64,000 nt of DNA, taken from contig CAZKIO010000020.1 in NCBI GenBank assembly GCA_964552795.1, forward strand, positions 6,868 to 70,867, written 5' to 3'. Position 1 is the first letter of the stretch. Every line of letters starts with the position of its first letter. This DNA comes from JAEUHZ01 sp964552795. GTDB taxonomy: Bacteria > Planctomycetota > UBA1135 > GCA-002686595. Below, piece by piece: positions 40,196 through 48,074 of the stretch. Below the pieces are notes generated by a model. The model made no database searches. It was not told the DNA's origin and saw nothing but the letters and a program-made list of their open reading frames with translations. Position numbers and translations under genes: made by a program.

Positions 40196-42291
40196 CAGCG
40201 GACCTCCTCGAAGCGCACGACGGCCGCCGTGCGGACCGAGCGTGCGGGCTGGATCTCGTTGTAGGAGAGCACGGAGACCTTGGGCATCGACGCTTGCACG
40301 AGCTCGTGCACGAAGCGGCGCACGTTCGAGCGCACGACGACGACGATGTCCTTGCCGCCCTTGGCGGCCTGGGCGACGCTGGCGGCGGTGCGCTCCATCA
40401 GCGCGTGCAGCCAGGCCGGGCTGGCCGCCGCGCCCTCGGCGTCGCGTCCGCCCGACAGGGCGGCGGCGAGGCGCCCCTCGACCTCGGGATCGAGCGTCAC
40501 CGCATGCAGCGTGCCCTCGCGGTCGGCGTGGCGCTCGACCAGCACGCGCGCCAGGCGCTGGCGCACCGCCTCGACCAGCGCGTCGGTCTCCTTGACGCGC
40601 GGCCAGGCGTCGGCGAGCGCCTCGAGGATCGCCGGCAGGTTGCGGATCGGGACGGATTCGCGCAGCAGGCCGCGCAGCACGCGCTGCACGTCGCCGTAGC
40701 TCATCTTCCCGGGCACGAGCTCCTCCACCACCGCCGGCGCGGTCTTCTTCACGCCCTCGACGAGGCCCTTGACGTCGTCGCGCGTGATGAGCTCGCCGAG
40801 CTGCGCGTGCAGCGTCTCGGAGAGGTGCGTGGCGAGCACGCTGGCGGCGTCGATCACCGCGAAGCCGCGCGCCTCGGCGTCGTCGCGCTTGGCCGCCGCG
40901 ATCCACGTCGCCGGCAGTCCGAAGGCCGGGTCCTTGCCGCTCTTGCCCTCGAGCTTGCCCGACGCGCCGCCCTGGTCCATCGCCAGCCACAGGCCGGGTT
41001 CGACCTCGCCGCGCGCGACCTCGCTGCCGCCCACCAGGATGCGGTAGACGTTGGGCGAGAGCCGCACGTTGTCGCGCACGCGCACGGGCGGGAGCTGCAC
41101 GCCCTGTTCCTGGCCGATCTTGCGGCGCAGGCGCGCGATGTGCTCCAGCAGCCCGCCGCCGGTCTCCTGCACCAGCGGCACGAGGCGGTAGCCGATCTCG
41201 AGCGAGATGCGGTCGATGGTCAGCACGTCGGCGAGGTCCTCGGGCGCGCCCGTGCCGGCCGCCGGCTCCGCGGGCGCCGGCTTGGCCGCGGCGAGCCGCA
41301 GGGCGTCGGCCTGCGCGGTGTCGCGCGCGGCGCGGCGGCCGTAGACCAGCAACGCCGCCGAGAGCGCCAGGAACGGCAGCATCGGCAGTCCCGGCAGCAG
41401 CGACAGCACGGCCAGCATGCCGGCGGTGATCGTGGCCGCGCGCGATCCGCTGGTGAACTGCTGGAACAGGCTGGAACCCAGCGATTTCTCCGAGTTGTCC
41501 TTGGTCACCAGGACCGCCGCCGCCGTCGAGATCAGCAGCGCGGGGATCTGCGACACCAGGCCGTCGCCGATCGCCAGCTTGGAATAGCGATCGACCGCGG
41601 CGGAGAGCTCCATGCCCTTGAATGTCCCGAACGAGATGCCGCCGATCAGGTTGATCGCGGTGATGATGAGCCCGGCGATCGCGTCGCCGCGCACGTACTT
41701 GGTCGCGCCGTCCATCGCGCCGTGGAACTCGGCCTCGCGCGACACGGCCGCGCGCCGCGCGCGGGCCTCGTCGGCGTCGATGATCCCGGCGTTGAGGTCG
41801 GCGTCGATCGCCATCTGCTTGCCGGGCATGGCGTCCAGCACGAAGCGCGCGGCCACCTCGCTGATGCGCCCCGAGCCCTTGGTGATGACCACGAACTGGA
41901 TCACCACCAGGATCAGGAACACGACCATGCCCACGGCCAGGTTCGCGCCGCCGACGTACTCGCCGAAGGCGTGGATGATCTCGCCGCCCTCGCCGCGCGT
42001 CATGACGAGGCGCGTGCTGGCCACGTTCAGGCCCAGGCGGAAGAGCGTGGAGAACAGGAGGATCGCCGGAAAGGTCGACAGCTCCACCGCGCTGCGCGCG
42101 TTGAGCGTCAGGACCACGATCAGGAGCGACGCGGCCAGGTTGATCGCCAGCAGCACGTCGAGCACGGCCGGCGCGACCGGCACGATCAGGACCAGCACGA
42201 CGCCCAGGACGCCCAGGCCCAGCAGCCAGTCGGCCCAGCGCTGCAGGAATCCGCCCGCGACCTCGATCGGGTTGGTGCCGGTGGACGTCAT
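40195..42291 (-). CDS. flhA: Flagellar export apparatus protein FlhA
   Basis: 698 residues. Eight N-terminal membrane helices contain the FHIPEP-type region with EVAARFVLDAMPGKQMAIDADLNAGIIDADEARARR and GDAIAGLIITAINLIGGISFG. A large cytoplasmic C-terminal domain from about residue 330 docks chaperone-substrate complexes. The end carries a VVVRSNVRRFVHELVQASMPKVSVLSYNEI block conserved in FlhA and its injectisome relatives. It starts three bases after the flhB stop and ends in a TGATG overlap with flhF. Confidence 0.97.
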   Translation of the reverse strand: MTSTGTNPIEVAGGFLQRWADWLLGLGVLGVVLVLIVPVAPAVLDVLLAINLAASLLIVVLTLNARSAVELSTFPAILLFSTLFRLGLNVASTRLVMTRGEGGEIIHAFGEYVGGANLAVGMVVFLILVVIQFVVITKGSGRISEVAARFVLDAMPGKQMAIDADLNAGIIDADEARARRAAVSREAEFHGAMDGATKYVRGDAIAGLIITAINLIGGISFGTFKGMELSAAVDRYSKLAIGDGLVSQIPALLISTAAAVLVTKDNSEKSLGSSLFQQFTSGSRAATITAGMLAVLSLLPGLPMLPFLALSAALLVYGRRAARDTAQADALRLAAAKPAPAEPAAGTGAPEDLADVLTIDRISLEIGYRLVPLVQETGGGLLEHIARLRRKIGQEQGVQLPPVRVRDNVRLSPNVYRILVGGSEVARGEVEPGLWLAMDQGGASGKLEGKSGKDPAFGLPATWIAAAKRDDAEARGFAVIDAASVLATHLSETLHAQLGELITRDDVKGLVEGVKKTAPAVVEELVPGKMSYGDVQRVLRGLLRESVPIRNLPAILEALADAWPRVKETDALVEAVRQRLARVLVERHADREGTLHAVTLDPEVEGRLAAALSGGRDAEGAAASPAWLHALMERTAASVAQAAKGGKDIVVVVRSNVRRFVHELVQASMPKVSVLSYNEIQPARSVRTAAVVRFEEVR

Positions 42292-42294
42292 GGA

Positions 42295-43401
42295 TCAGGC
42301 CTCCGCCCGCGGTGCGCCCTGGAGGTTCCAGACCTGCGCCAGCACCGCCGCCACGGCCTGGTACAGCTCGGCCGGGATCTCGTCGCCGATCTCGCACTGC
42401 GCGTGCAGCGCGCGCGCCAGCGGCACGTCCTCGTGCAGCGGCACGGAGTGCGCCCGCGCGACCTCCTTGATGCGCTGCGCGACCAGGTCGACGCCCTTGG
42501 CCACCACGACCGGCGCGCTCATCGCGGAGGGCTTCCCGGGCTCCTCCTCGCCCTGCCAGCGCAGCGCCACCGCGACGTGCGTCGGGTTGGTGATGATCAC
42601 GGTGGCCTCGGGAACGGCGGCCATCATGCGCTGGCGCGCGATGCGCCGCTGGATCTCGCGGATGCGCGCGCGCACCTGCGGATCGCCGTCGTTGTTCTTG
42701 ATCTCCTGGCGCACCTCCTGACGGGACATCATCAGGTCCTTCCCGTGCTGCCAGCGCTGGTAGAGCGCGTCGAAGAAGGCCAGCGCGGCGAACACGCCGA
42801 TCGAGGCGCCGCAGATCCGCAGCAGCACCGCGCCGACGCCCGTCAGCGCCTGGTGGAGCGGCGCGCCGGCGAGCAGCGACAGCTCGGGGACCGCGGCCCA
42901 CGCCACCCAGCAGGCGACGCCGCCTACGAGCATGATCTTGACCGAGGCCTGCACCGTGCGCGCGACGCCGCGGATGCCGAAGATCTTCTTGAAGCCCGAA
43001 GTCGGCGAGAGGCGCGAGGGGTTCCACTCCAGCGCCTTGGGAGTGACCTGGAACCCGACCTGCGCGTAGCCCGCGAACAGGCTGGCCGCCAGCATCGCCG
43101 TGACCGCCAGCAGCAGCGGCAGCGCCATGGGGCGCGCGCCGGAGACGGCCACGCCGCTCCAGCCCTCGATCGTGATCTCGGCGAGCCCCAGTTCCGTCAG
43201 GCTGGCGGCCGACTCGCGGATCATCGTGCCCGCCTCGGTCGCCAGGCTGGCGCCCGACAGCACGAGCACGACGGCCGCCACTATCAGCGAGAGCGCGGCG
43301 ACGACGTCCTGCGAGAGCGCCACCTGCCCCTTCTCGCGCGCGTCGCTGATCTTGCGTGGCGTCGCGGCCTCGGTCTTTTCCTGGTCGTCGTTCTCGGCCA
43401 C
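42295..43401 (-). CDS. flhB: Flagellar export switch protein FlhB
   Basis: 368 residues from GTG 43401 (VAENDDQEKTEAATPRK). The N-terminal EKTEAATPRKISDAREKGQV and four membrane helices are followed by the cytoplasmic domain with the self-cleavage site NPTH at residues 272-275. Cleavage between N and P changes export specificity from hook to filament. The linker before it (DPQVRARIREIQRRIARQRMM) is conserved. Order fliR-flhB-flhA is standard. Confidence 0.97.
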   Translation of the reverse strand: MAENDDQEKTEAATPRKISDAREKGQVALSQDVVAALSLIVAAVVLVLSGASLATEAGTMIRESAASLTELGLAEITIEGWSGVAVSGARPMALPLLLAVTAMLAASLFAGYAQVGFQVTPKALEWNPSRLSPTSGFKKIFGIRGVARTVQASVKIMLVGGVACWVAWAAVPELSLLAGAPLHQALTGVGAVLLRICGASIGVFAALAFFDALYQRWQHGKDLMMSRQEVRQEIKNNDGDPQVRARIREIQRRIARQRMMAAVPEATVIITNPTHVAVALRWQGEEEPGKPSAMSAPVVVAKGVDLVAQRIKEVARAHSVPLHEDVPLARALHAQCEIGDEIPAELYQAVAAVLAQVWNLQGAPRAEA

Positions 43402-43403
43402 GC

Positions 43404-44183
43404 TCAGCCTCCCAGGTGCGCGATCGCGTCTTGCAGACCGGAGAACAAGAGCGCGTAGAGCTCGCCCAGCACGGGCGCCAGCGTCGGCGCGAACAGGTAC
43501 AGGCCGGCGAGGCCGACCACGGTGCGCAGCGTGAAGCCGATCTCGTTCACGTTGAGCTGCGGGATCGCGCGTCCCAGCAGGGCCACCAGCAGCGAGGTCG
43601 CGAACAGGAGCGCGAGGAGCGGCACGGCGAACACCACGCCGGCAGCCACCATCTGGCACACCAGCGCGAGGATCGACTCGGCCACGCCCACGTCGATGGC
43701 GTGGTTGCCCACGGGTGCGCAGACGAACGAGGCGTCGAGCGCCCGCAGCAGCGCGTGGTGGCCGTTGGTGAGCAGGAGCCCCAGGTAGAAGATCGTCTCG
43801 TACAGGGTCGTGACCGAGGAAGTCGAGGCTCCGGTCGTGGGATCGACCATGCCGCCGAAGCCCAGGCCGATCTCGTGGCTCACGAGCTCCGCGGCCGTGC
43901 GCACGGCGAGCAGCGTCGCGTGCAGGCAGAACGCCATGACGAGCCCGACCGCGACCTCGCGCAGCACGAGCAGCACGTAGTCGGCGGGCTCGGGGCGGAA
44001 GGGCAGCGGCTGTCCGCTCGCCGCGAACAGCGTCCCGGCCAGGATCACGATGAACGCGGCGCGCCACGCCATGAAGCCCAGCGGCGCGCCGAACAGCGGC
44101 GCGCCCACGACCAGCGCGGCGCAGCGCGCGGCGTACAGCCCCAGCGCCTCGATCGTGCCCGGTGCGACGGCCAGTGCGTTCAC
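43404..44183 (-). CDS. fliR: Flagellar export gate protein FliR
   Basis: 259 residues from GTG 44183, overlapping the fliQ stop as GTGA. It has about six hydrophobic segments and the FliR blocks VGLVMAFCLHATLLAVRTAAELVSHEIGLGFGGMVDPTTGASTSSVT and a QLNVNEIGFTLRTVVGL end region. FliR joins FliP and FliQ to form the export gate core. Confidence 0.95.
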   Translation of the reverse strand: MNALAVAPGTIEALGLYAARCAALVVGAPLFGAPLGFMAWRAAFIVILAGTLFAASGQPLPFRPEPADYVLLVLREVAVGLVMAFCLHATLLAVRTAAELVSHEIGLGFGGMVDPTTGASTSSVTTLYETIFYLGLLLTNGHHALLRALDASFVCAPVGNHAIDVGVAESILALVCQMVAAGVVFAVPLLALLFATSLLVALLGRAIPQLNVNEIGFTLRTVVGLAGLYLFAPTLAPVLGELYALLFSGLQDAIAHLGG

Positions 44184-44455
44184 GAGAGGCCGAACTCCAC
44201 GAGCTGACCCAGGACGCGCGCGGTGTAGTCGCGCAGCAGGGAAAGCGCCGGCGACAGGAGCAGCAGCGCCACCAGCATGACCGCCAGCATCTTGGGCACC
44301 AGCGCCATGGTCTGCTCCTGCACCGAGGTCAGCGCCTGGAAGATGCTGACCAGGAGGCCGACGATCAGCGCTGCCATCAGCGCGGGACCGGCCAGGATCA
44401 GCACGGTCAGCATGAGATCGCGCACCAGGTCGGTGATGACGACGTCGAGTTCCAT
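44180..44455 (-). CDS. fliQ: Flagellar export gate protein FliQ
   Basis: 91 residues with two long hydrophobic helices around LILAGPALMAALIVGLLVSIFQALTSVQEQTMALVPKMLAVMLVALLLL. The VSIFQALTSVQEQT link is the family hallmark. Normal length. It starts six bases after the fliP stop. Confidence 0.97.
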   Translation of the reverse strand: MELDVVITDLVRDLMLTVLILAGPALMAALIVGLLVSIFQALTSVQEQTMALVPKMLAVMLVALLLLSPALSLLRDYTARVLGQLVEFGLS

Positions 44456-44461
44456 GGCGCC

Positions 44462-45211
44462 TCAGGTCGTGACGAAGCTCGTCACCAGGGACTCGCAGAC
44501 CAGGCGCCAGCCGTCGACCAGCACGAACAGGAGGATCTTGAGCGGCGTGGAGATCATCACCGGCGGGAGCATGAACATGCCCATCGAGAGCAGCACGCTG
44601 GAGATGACCAGGTCGATGACCAGGAACGGCAGGAACAGCAGGAAGCCCATCTGGAACGCCGTCTTGAGCTCGCTCAGCACGAAGGCCGGCACGACCACGC
44701 GCGCGGGCAGGTCGGGCTGCGCGTCGCTCTCCGGCGGCGGCAGCTTGGCCATCTCGGCGAAGAGCTGCAGCTCGGCGGTGCGCGTGTTGGCCACCAGGAA
44801 GCCGCGCAACTCCGTCCAGGCCGCCTCGCCGGCCGCCTCCGCGCTCATCTCGCCGGCGCGGTAGGGCGCCCAGGCCTGGTCGTGCATGCGCGTGGCGACC
44901 GGCGCCATGACGAACGCCGTCAGGAACAGCGCCAGGCCCAGGATCACCTGGTTGGGCGGCAGTTCGTTGACGCCCATCGCGCGACGCACGAACGAGAGCA
45001 CGATGATGATGCGCGTGAAGCTGGTCACGGTGACCAGCACCGCGGGCAGCAGCGACAGGACCGTGAGCAGTACGGCGACCTCGACGGCCGTCGACATGCG
45101 CCCGTCGGCCGCGGCCTGCACCGCGCCGTCGATGCCCGCCGCGATGCCGTCGGCCAGCTTGGCCGGCTGCGTGCCGGTCATGATGTCCATGTACGAGGCG
45201 TGGGTCGTCAC
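44462..45211 (-). CDS. fliP: Flagellar export gate protein FliP
   Basis: 249 residues from GTG 45211, overlapping the fliO stop as GTGA. VLLTVLSLLPAVLVTVTSFTRIIIVLSFVRRAMGVNELPPNQVILGLALFLTAFVMAP and the later FVLSELKTAFQMGFLLFLPFLVIDLVISSVLLSMGMFMLPPVMISTPLKILLFVLVDGW are exact FliP blocks. An N-terminal segment of about 45 residues is longer than average and not clearly a signal peptide. Confidence 0.97.
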   Translation of the reverse strand: MTTHASYMDIMTGTQPAKLADGIAAGIDGAVQAAADGRMSTAVEVAVLLTVLSLLPAVLVTVTSFTRIIIVLSFVRRAMGVNELPPNQVILGLALFLTAFVMAPVATRMHDQAWAPYRAGEMSAEAAGEAAWTELRGFLVANTRTAELQLFAEMAKLPPPESDAQPDLPARVVVPAFVLSELKTAFQMGFLLFLPFLVIDLVISSVLLSMGMFMLPPVMISTPLKILLFVLVDGWRLVCESLVTSFVTT

Positions 45212-45630
45212 AGGCTCGCCTCCGCCGGAGTCCGGCTGCGTCCGCGCAGGCGGCCGAGGAGGTCGGCGAAGACCTCCGTGCGCGCCGCGCGCTGCGCCGC
45301 GCCGGGCTTGGGCGCCAGCGAGATGGCCGCGTCGATCTCGGCGATGAGGCCCACCTCCTTGTCCCCCACACCCAGTGCGAAGGTGCGGTCGTAGCAGCGC
45401 ACGACGCACAGGCGCTGCTTGCCGCCGAGCGGCAGGACGTCGAGCACCTGCATGGAGCGGGCGTTGGCGCGGGCGCGCACGCTGCCGGCGACCAGCGCGC
45501 GCAGGCCCCAGGCCAGCGCGCCGATGAGCACGAGCAGGAAGAGGCACACGAGCACGTAGCGCGTGAGGTCCGGTCCGGCGCGCTCGGCGGGCGCGGCCAG
45601 ATCGACGGCGAGGGCGAGGGTGGGGATCAT
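45208..45630 (-). CDS. fliO: Flagellar export assembly protein FliO
   Basis: 140 residues from ATG 45630. One membrane helix (YVLVCLFLLVLIGALAWGLRAL) is followed by a cytoplasmic FliO domain with RSMQVLDVLPLGGKQRLCVVRCYDRTFALGVGDKEVGLIAEI, the usual RI-x-L-G-x-[KR] and L-L-G-V features. The ATG is only about eight bases after the start predicted from the sigma-54 promoter at 45648-45663, so the leader is extremely short. FliO helps FliP assemble. Confidence 0.88.
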   Translation of the reverse strand: MIPTLALAVDLAAPAERAGPDLTRYVLVCLFLLVLIGALAWGLRALVAGSVRARANARSMQVLDVLPLGGKQRLCVVRCYDRTFALGVGDKEVGLIAEIDAAISLAPKPGAAQRAARTEVFADLLGRLRGRSRTPAEASL

Positions 45631-45647
45631 GATCGTCCCCGCTGCTT

Positions 45648-45663
45648 GGCAAGGGCCGTGCCA
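45648..45663 (-). promoter_or_regulatory. Sigma-54 promoter for the fliO-P-Q-R-flhB-flhA-flhF-flhG-fliA unit
   Basis: On the minus strand TGGCACG-GCCC-TTGCC is an exact consensus -24/-12 element with correct GG to GC spacing. It lies in the 139-base gap between the fliT-like gene and fliO and points into the export operon. Two sigma-54 activators are encoded in the window (49097-50077 and 54412-55815), which supports function. Confidence 0.85.
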
Positions 45664-45769
45664 GCGGCGAAAAGCGCCGTTCTGCCGCGCGTTTCGGGCC
45701 GCTTGCGCCGGCCTCGCGTCGCGCATCGCGACAGGTGTCGCGTTTCGCGACAGGCGCGCTCAGGCGCGC

Positions 45770-46072
45770 TCAGGCGCGCACGTCGAGGGCCGCGGCGGCC
45801 TCGCCGGGGCGCGTCAGCCGCGAGAGCCGCTCGCGCGCGTGCTGCACGAAACCCAGTTCTTCCGCGACGCGCGCGCGATGCGCCTCGACCAGTTGGCGGA
45901 TGCAGGCGTGCAGGCTCGCCGCGCGCTCGAGTTGCGCGCGCGGCGTGTCGGGCGCCAGGCGCCCGATGCAATCGCCGAGTCCGGTCGACGCGCGCTCGAG
46001 GTCGGCGGGGTCGGGCTCCGCCGACTGCAACACCGACAGCAGGGCTCCCAGGCGCCGTTCGAGCTCGCTCAC
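45770..46072 (-). CDS. FliT-like small helical protein after fliS
   Basis: 100 residues, almost entirely helical with a coiled-coil tendency (SELERRLGALLSVLQSAEPD, RARVAEELGFVQHARERLSRL). It overlaps the end of fliS by four bases. In many bacteria the gene after fliS is fliT, the chaperone of FliD, which has the same size and helical nature but is very poorly conserved. The call rests on position and predicted structure. FlgN is an alternative. Confidence 0.5.
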   Translation of the reverse strand: MSELERRLGALLSVLQSAEPDPADLERASTGLGDCIGRLAPDTPRAQLERAASLHACIRQLVEAHRARVAEELGFVQHARERLSRLTRPGEAAAALDVRA

Positions 46073-46452
46073 CCCTGCCCCTCGTCGATCTGCCGCCAGG
46101 CGTCGTGCAGCCGGCGCAGCACGCCCTCGGCCTCGCGCGCCGGCGCGGGATCGCGGCGCACGACGGCGAGCGCGATGCGCGCCGCGGCGAAGTCGTACAA
46201 GGCCGCGGTGCGCTGCGCGAGCTCCGGCGCCTGCGCGGCGTCGATGGCCAGCCGCAACTCGGTCACGATCTCCTCGGCGCGCTGCAGGTCCGCCACGAAC
46301 CCCGAGTGCGGGTCACGCGCGTCGGCGGTGGCCGCGCGCTCGATGCGCCGCAGCGCCCCCTCCAGGAGGAGCCGCACGAGGCGCGCCGGGCTGGCGCCCT
46401 CGATCGCCCGTTCGCGGTAGAGCCGCGCCGCTTCCTTGCTGTCGATGCTCAT
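46069..46452 (-). CDS. fliS: Flagellin export chaperone FliS
   Basis: 127 residues: YRERAIEGASPARLVRLLLEGALRRIERA resembles the FliS N-terminal Y-x-x-x-x-[IV]-x-[ST]-A-[ST]-P-x-x-L-[IV]-x-[ML]-L-[YF]-[ED]-G pattern, and the middle has an AEEIVTELRLAID helix and RTAALYDFAAARIALA. It binds the C-terminal D0 region of flagellin. Two bases separate its start from the fliD stop. Confidence 0.92.
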   Translation of the reverse strand: MSIDSKEAARLYRERAIEGASPARLVRLLLEGALRRIERAATADARDPHSGFVADLQRAEEIVTELRLAIDAAQAPELAQRTAALYDFAAARIALAVVRRDPAPAREAEGVLRRLHDAWRQIDEGQG

Positions 46453-46454
46453 GG

Positions 46455-47948
46455 TCAGCCGGTCAGGGCCGCCAACGCCGCCGACTGCGAGTTGAGACCG
46501 CCGATCAGGTTCTCGAGGCTGGCGAAGCGGATCCGCAGGGTTTCCTCGAACTTGGCGAGCCGCACGTCCTCCGCGGCGATGCGCTCGTCGAGCTGCCGCA
46601 TCGTGTCCTGCAGCGAGGACTTCTTCGCGGCGAACAGGCCTTGGACCGCGGTGCCGCCCGGTCCGACGCCGGTCCGCAGCATCGAGTCGATCGCGCGCAC
46701 GAGCGTCGCTGCCAGGCCCGAGTCCGGCGTCTGGTCGACGCCGTAGCCCGGGTCGCCGGGCAGCGCGCCGCCGCTCACGAAGCCGTCGTCGTCCGCGAAC
46801 AGCCCGGCCAGCAGGTTGGGGTTGTTCGTCAGCTTGTCGGCGAGCTTGGTCTCGTTGACGACGATGGTCCCGTCCTTCTGGACCTCGAGGCCGACCATGC
46901 CCAGCGTCGAGTAGCCCTCGGTGTCCGCGATCACGTCGGCGACGTTCACGTCGAACAACGCGGAACGGATCTTCGTGCGCACGACCGAGACCGAGCCGTC
47001 GCCGAACAGCGCGCCGCCCGCGCCGCTGCCCTCGGTGTAGGAGTTCTGCTGGTTGACGAAGTTGACGACGTCGTTGTAGGCCTTCACGAATCCCTTCAGC
47101 GCCGTCGTGATGGCCGCGTTGTCGGGCGCGACCGTCAGGTCCACGGGTTGTCCGGGCGCGGCGGAGCGCGCCGTGAAGGTCACGCCCGGGATCACGCCCG
47201 CGAACTCGTTCGTGTCGCGCTCGACCAGAAGGCCGTTGACCAGCGCCTTGGCGTTCAGGCCGACGACCAGGTGGTTCGCGCTCGCGGGGGTGGAGCTGCC
47301 CGGCGCGGGGGGCGTCCCGTCGATGGTGAGCCCCCCCACCGTGCTCTGGAGGTCTTGGATCCGTCCGGCTTCGCCGCTCGACTTGGAGGCCAGCGTCAGC
47401 TTCCAGCTCGGAGCGGCGGCAGTGCCCACGTTGACCACGCTCGCCTCGACCGCGGTCCCGGCCGCTGCGTTGATCGCCGCGGCGATCTGGTCCAGGTTCG
47501 AGGCCGACTCGTCGATCGCGATCGTGTGGGTCGAAGTGCCGATCCGGAACGAGATCGCCTGCCCGGCGCCGGTGGCGAGGTTGGTGGCGGGATCGGCGAC
47601 GGCGTCGAAGGCCCAGCGGTCGGTCGCCGCGAGCTGCTGCACCTCGATCGAGTGCGTCCCGGGCGTGGCGGTCGAGCTGACGGCCGCCGAGATCACGCCC
47701 TCGCGGCTGACGCTGCCCGCGAGCTTCAGGAAGCTGCTGGTCTTCGACAGGCCGTCGGCGGACTTGCGCAGCGCCTCGGTCAGCGACTGCAGCTTGGAGG
47801 CGGCCGTCAGCTTGGTCTGCTGGATGTCGCGCTTGGACTGGAGCTGCGCCTTGCGCAGGCCCTCGAGCTGCACAAGGCGCTGGATCAGCGCGGCGCTGTC
47901 GATGCCGCTGCCCAGCCCCGCGAACGTGATGCCACTGCCGAACTCCAT
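46455..47948 (-). CDS. fliD: Flagellar filament cap protein FliD
   Basis: 497 residues from ATG 47948, which has a clear Shine-Dalgarno GGAGG (47958-47954) five bases upstream; a GTG four codons earlier is rejected for that reason. The N-terminus has FAGLGSGIDSAALIQRLVQLEGLRKAQLQSKRDIQQTKLTA, the FliD_N motif, and the C-terminus has a long coiled coil with LQDTMRQLDERIAAEDVRLAKFEETLRIRFASLENLIGGLNSQSAALAAL. It caps the growing filament. Confidence 0.95.
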   Translation of the reverse strand: MEFGSGITFAGLGSGIDSAALIQRLVQLEGLRKAQLQSKRDIQQTKLTAASKLQSLTEALRKSADGLSKTSSFLKLAGSVSREGVISAAVSSTATPGTHSIEVQQLAATDRWAFDAVADPATNLATGAGQAISFRIGTSTHTIAIDESASNLDQIAAAINAAAGTAVEASVVNVGTAAAPSWKLTLASKSSGEAGRIQDLQSTVGGLTIDGTPPAPGSSTPASANHLVVGLNAKALVNGLLVERDTNEFAGVIPGVTFTARSAAPGQPVDLTVAPDNAAITTALKGFVKAYNDVVNFVNQQNSYTEGSGAGGALFGDGSVSVVRTKIRSALFDVNVADVIADTEGYSTLGMVGLEVQKDGTIVVNETKLADKLTNNPNLLAGLFADDDGFVSGGALPGDPGYGVDQTPDSGLAATLVRAIDSMLRTGVGPGGTAVQGLFAAKKSSLQDTMRQLDERIAAEDVRLAKFEETLRIRFASLENLIGGLNSQSAALAALTG

Positions 47949-47964
47949 GGAATCCTCCACCTTG

Positions 47965-47992
47965 TTATCGGTGGATCACGACGCGCGGATGA
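47965..47992 (-). promoter_or_regulatory. Possible sigma-28-type promoter for fliD
   Basis: On the minus strand ACCGATAA (47972-47965) matches seven of eight -10 positions. Twelve bases upstream lies TCATCCGC (47992-47985), a poor -35. The predicted start would fall at the fliD Shine-Dalgarno sequence, so the leader would be very short. It is therefore weaker evidence than the flgM and fliC sites. Confidence 0.35.
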
Positions 47993-48006
47993 GCCGTGAA
48001 ACCAGA

Positions 48007-48068
48007 AGCGGGGCCCCGCGTGCGCGGGACCCCGCTCCGGATGCGTCCCGGGCCCGCGCGGGCCCGGG
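48007..48068 (-). terminator. Two consecutive GC-rich hairpins after fliC
   Basis: A perfect 22-base palindrome (48047-48068, CCCGGGCCCGC arm) comes first in the transcribed direction, six bases after the fliC stop. A second hairpin with 14-bp arms and one G-T pair follows (48036-48007). Neither has a real U-tract. They could end most fliC transcripts before fliD or protect the abundant fliC mRNA, giving more flagellin than cap protein. Confidence 0.55.
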
Positions 48069-48074
48069 CCTGGA

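Noticed and set aside
39511..45394. Long plus-strand open frames opposite flhF, flhA, flhB and fliO-fliR
   Set aside because: Shadows of the export genes, with repetitive Arg/Gln/His composition and no domain.
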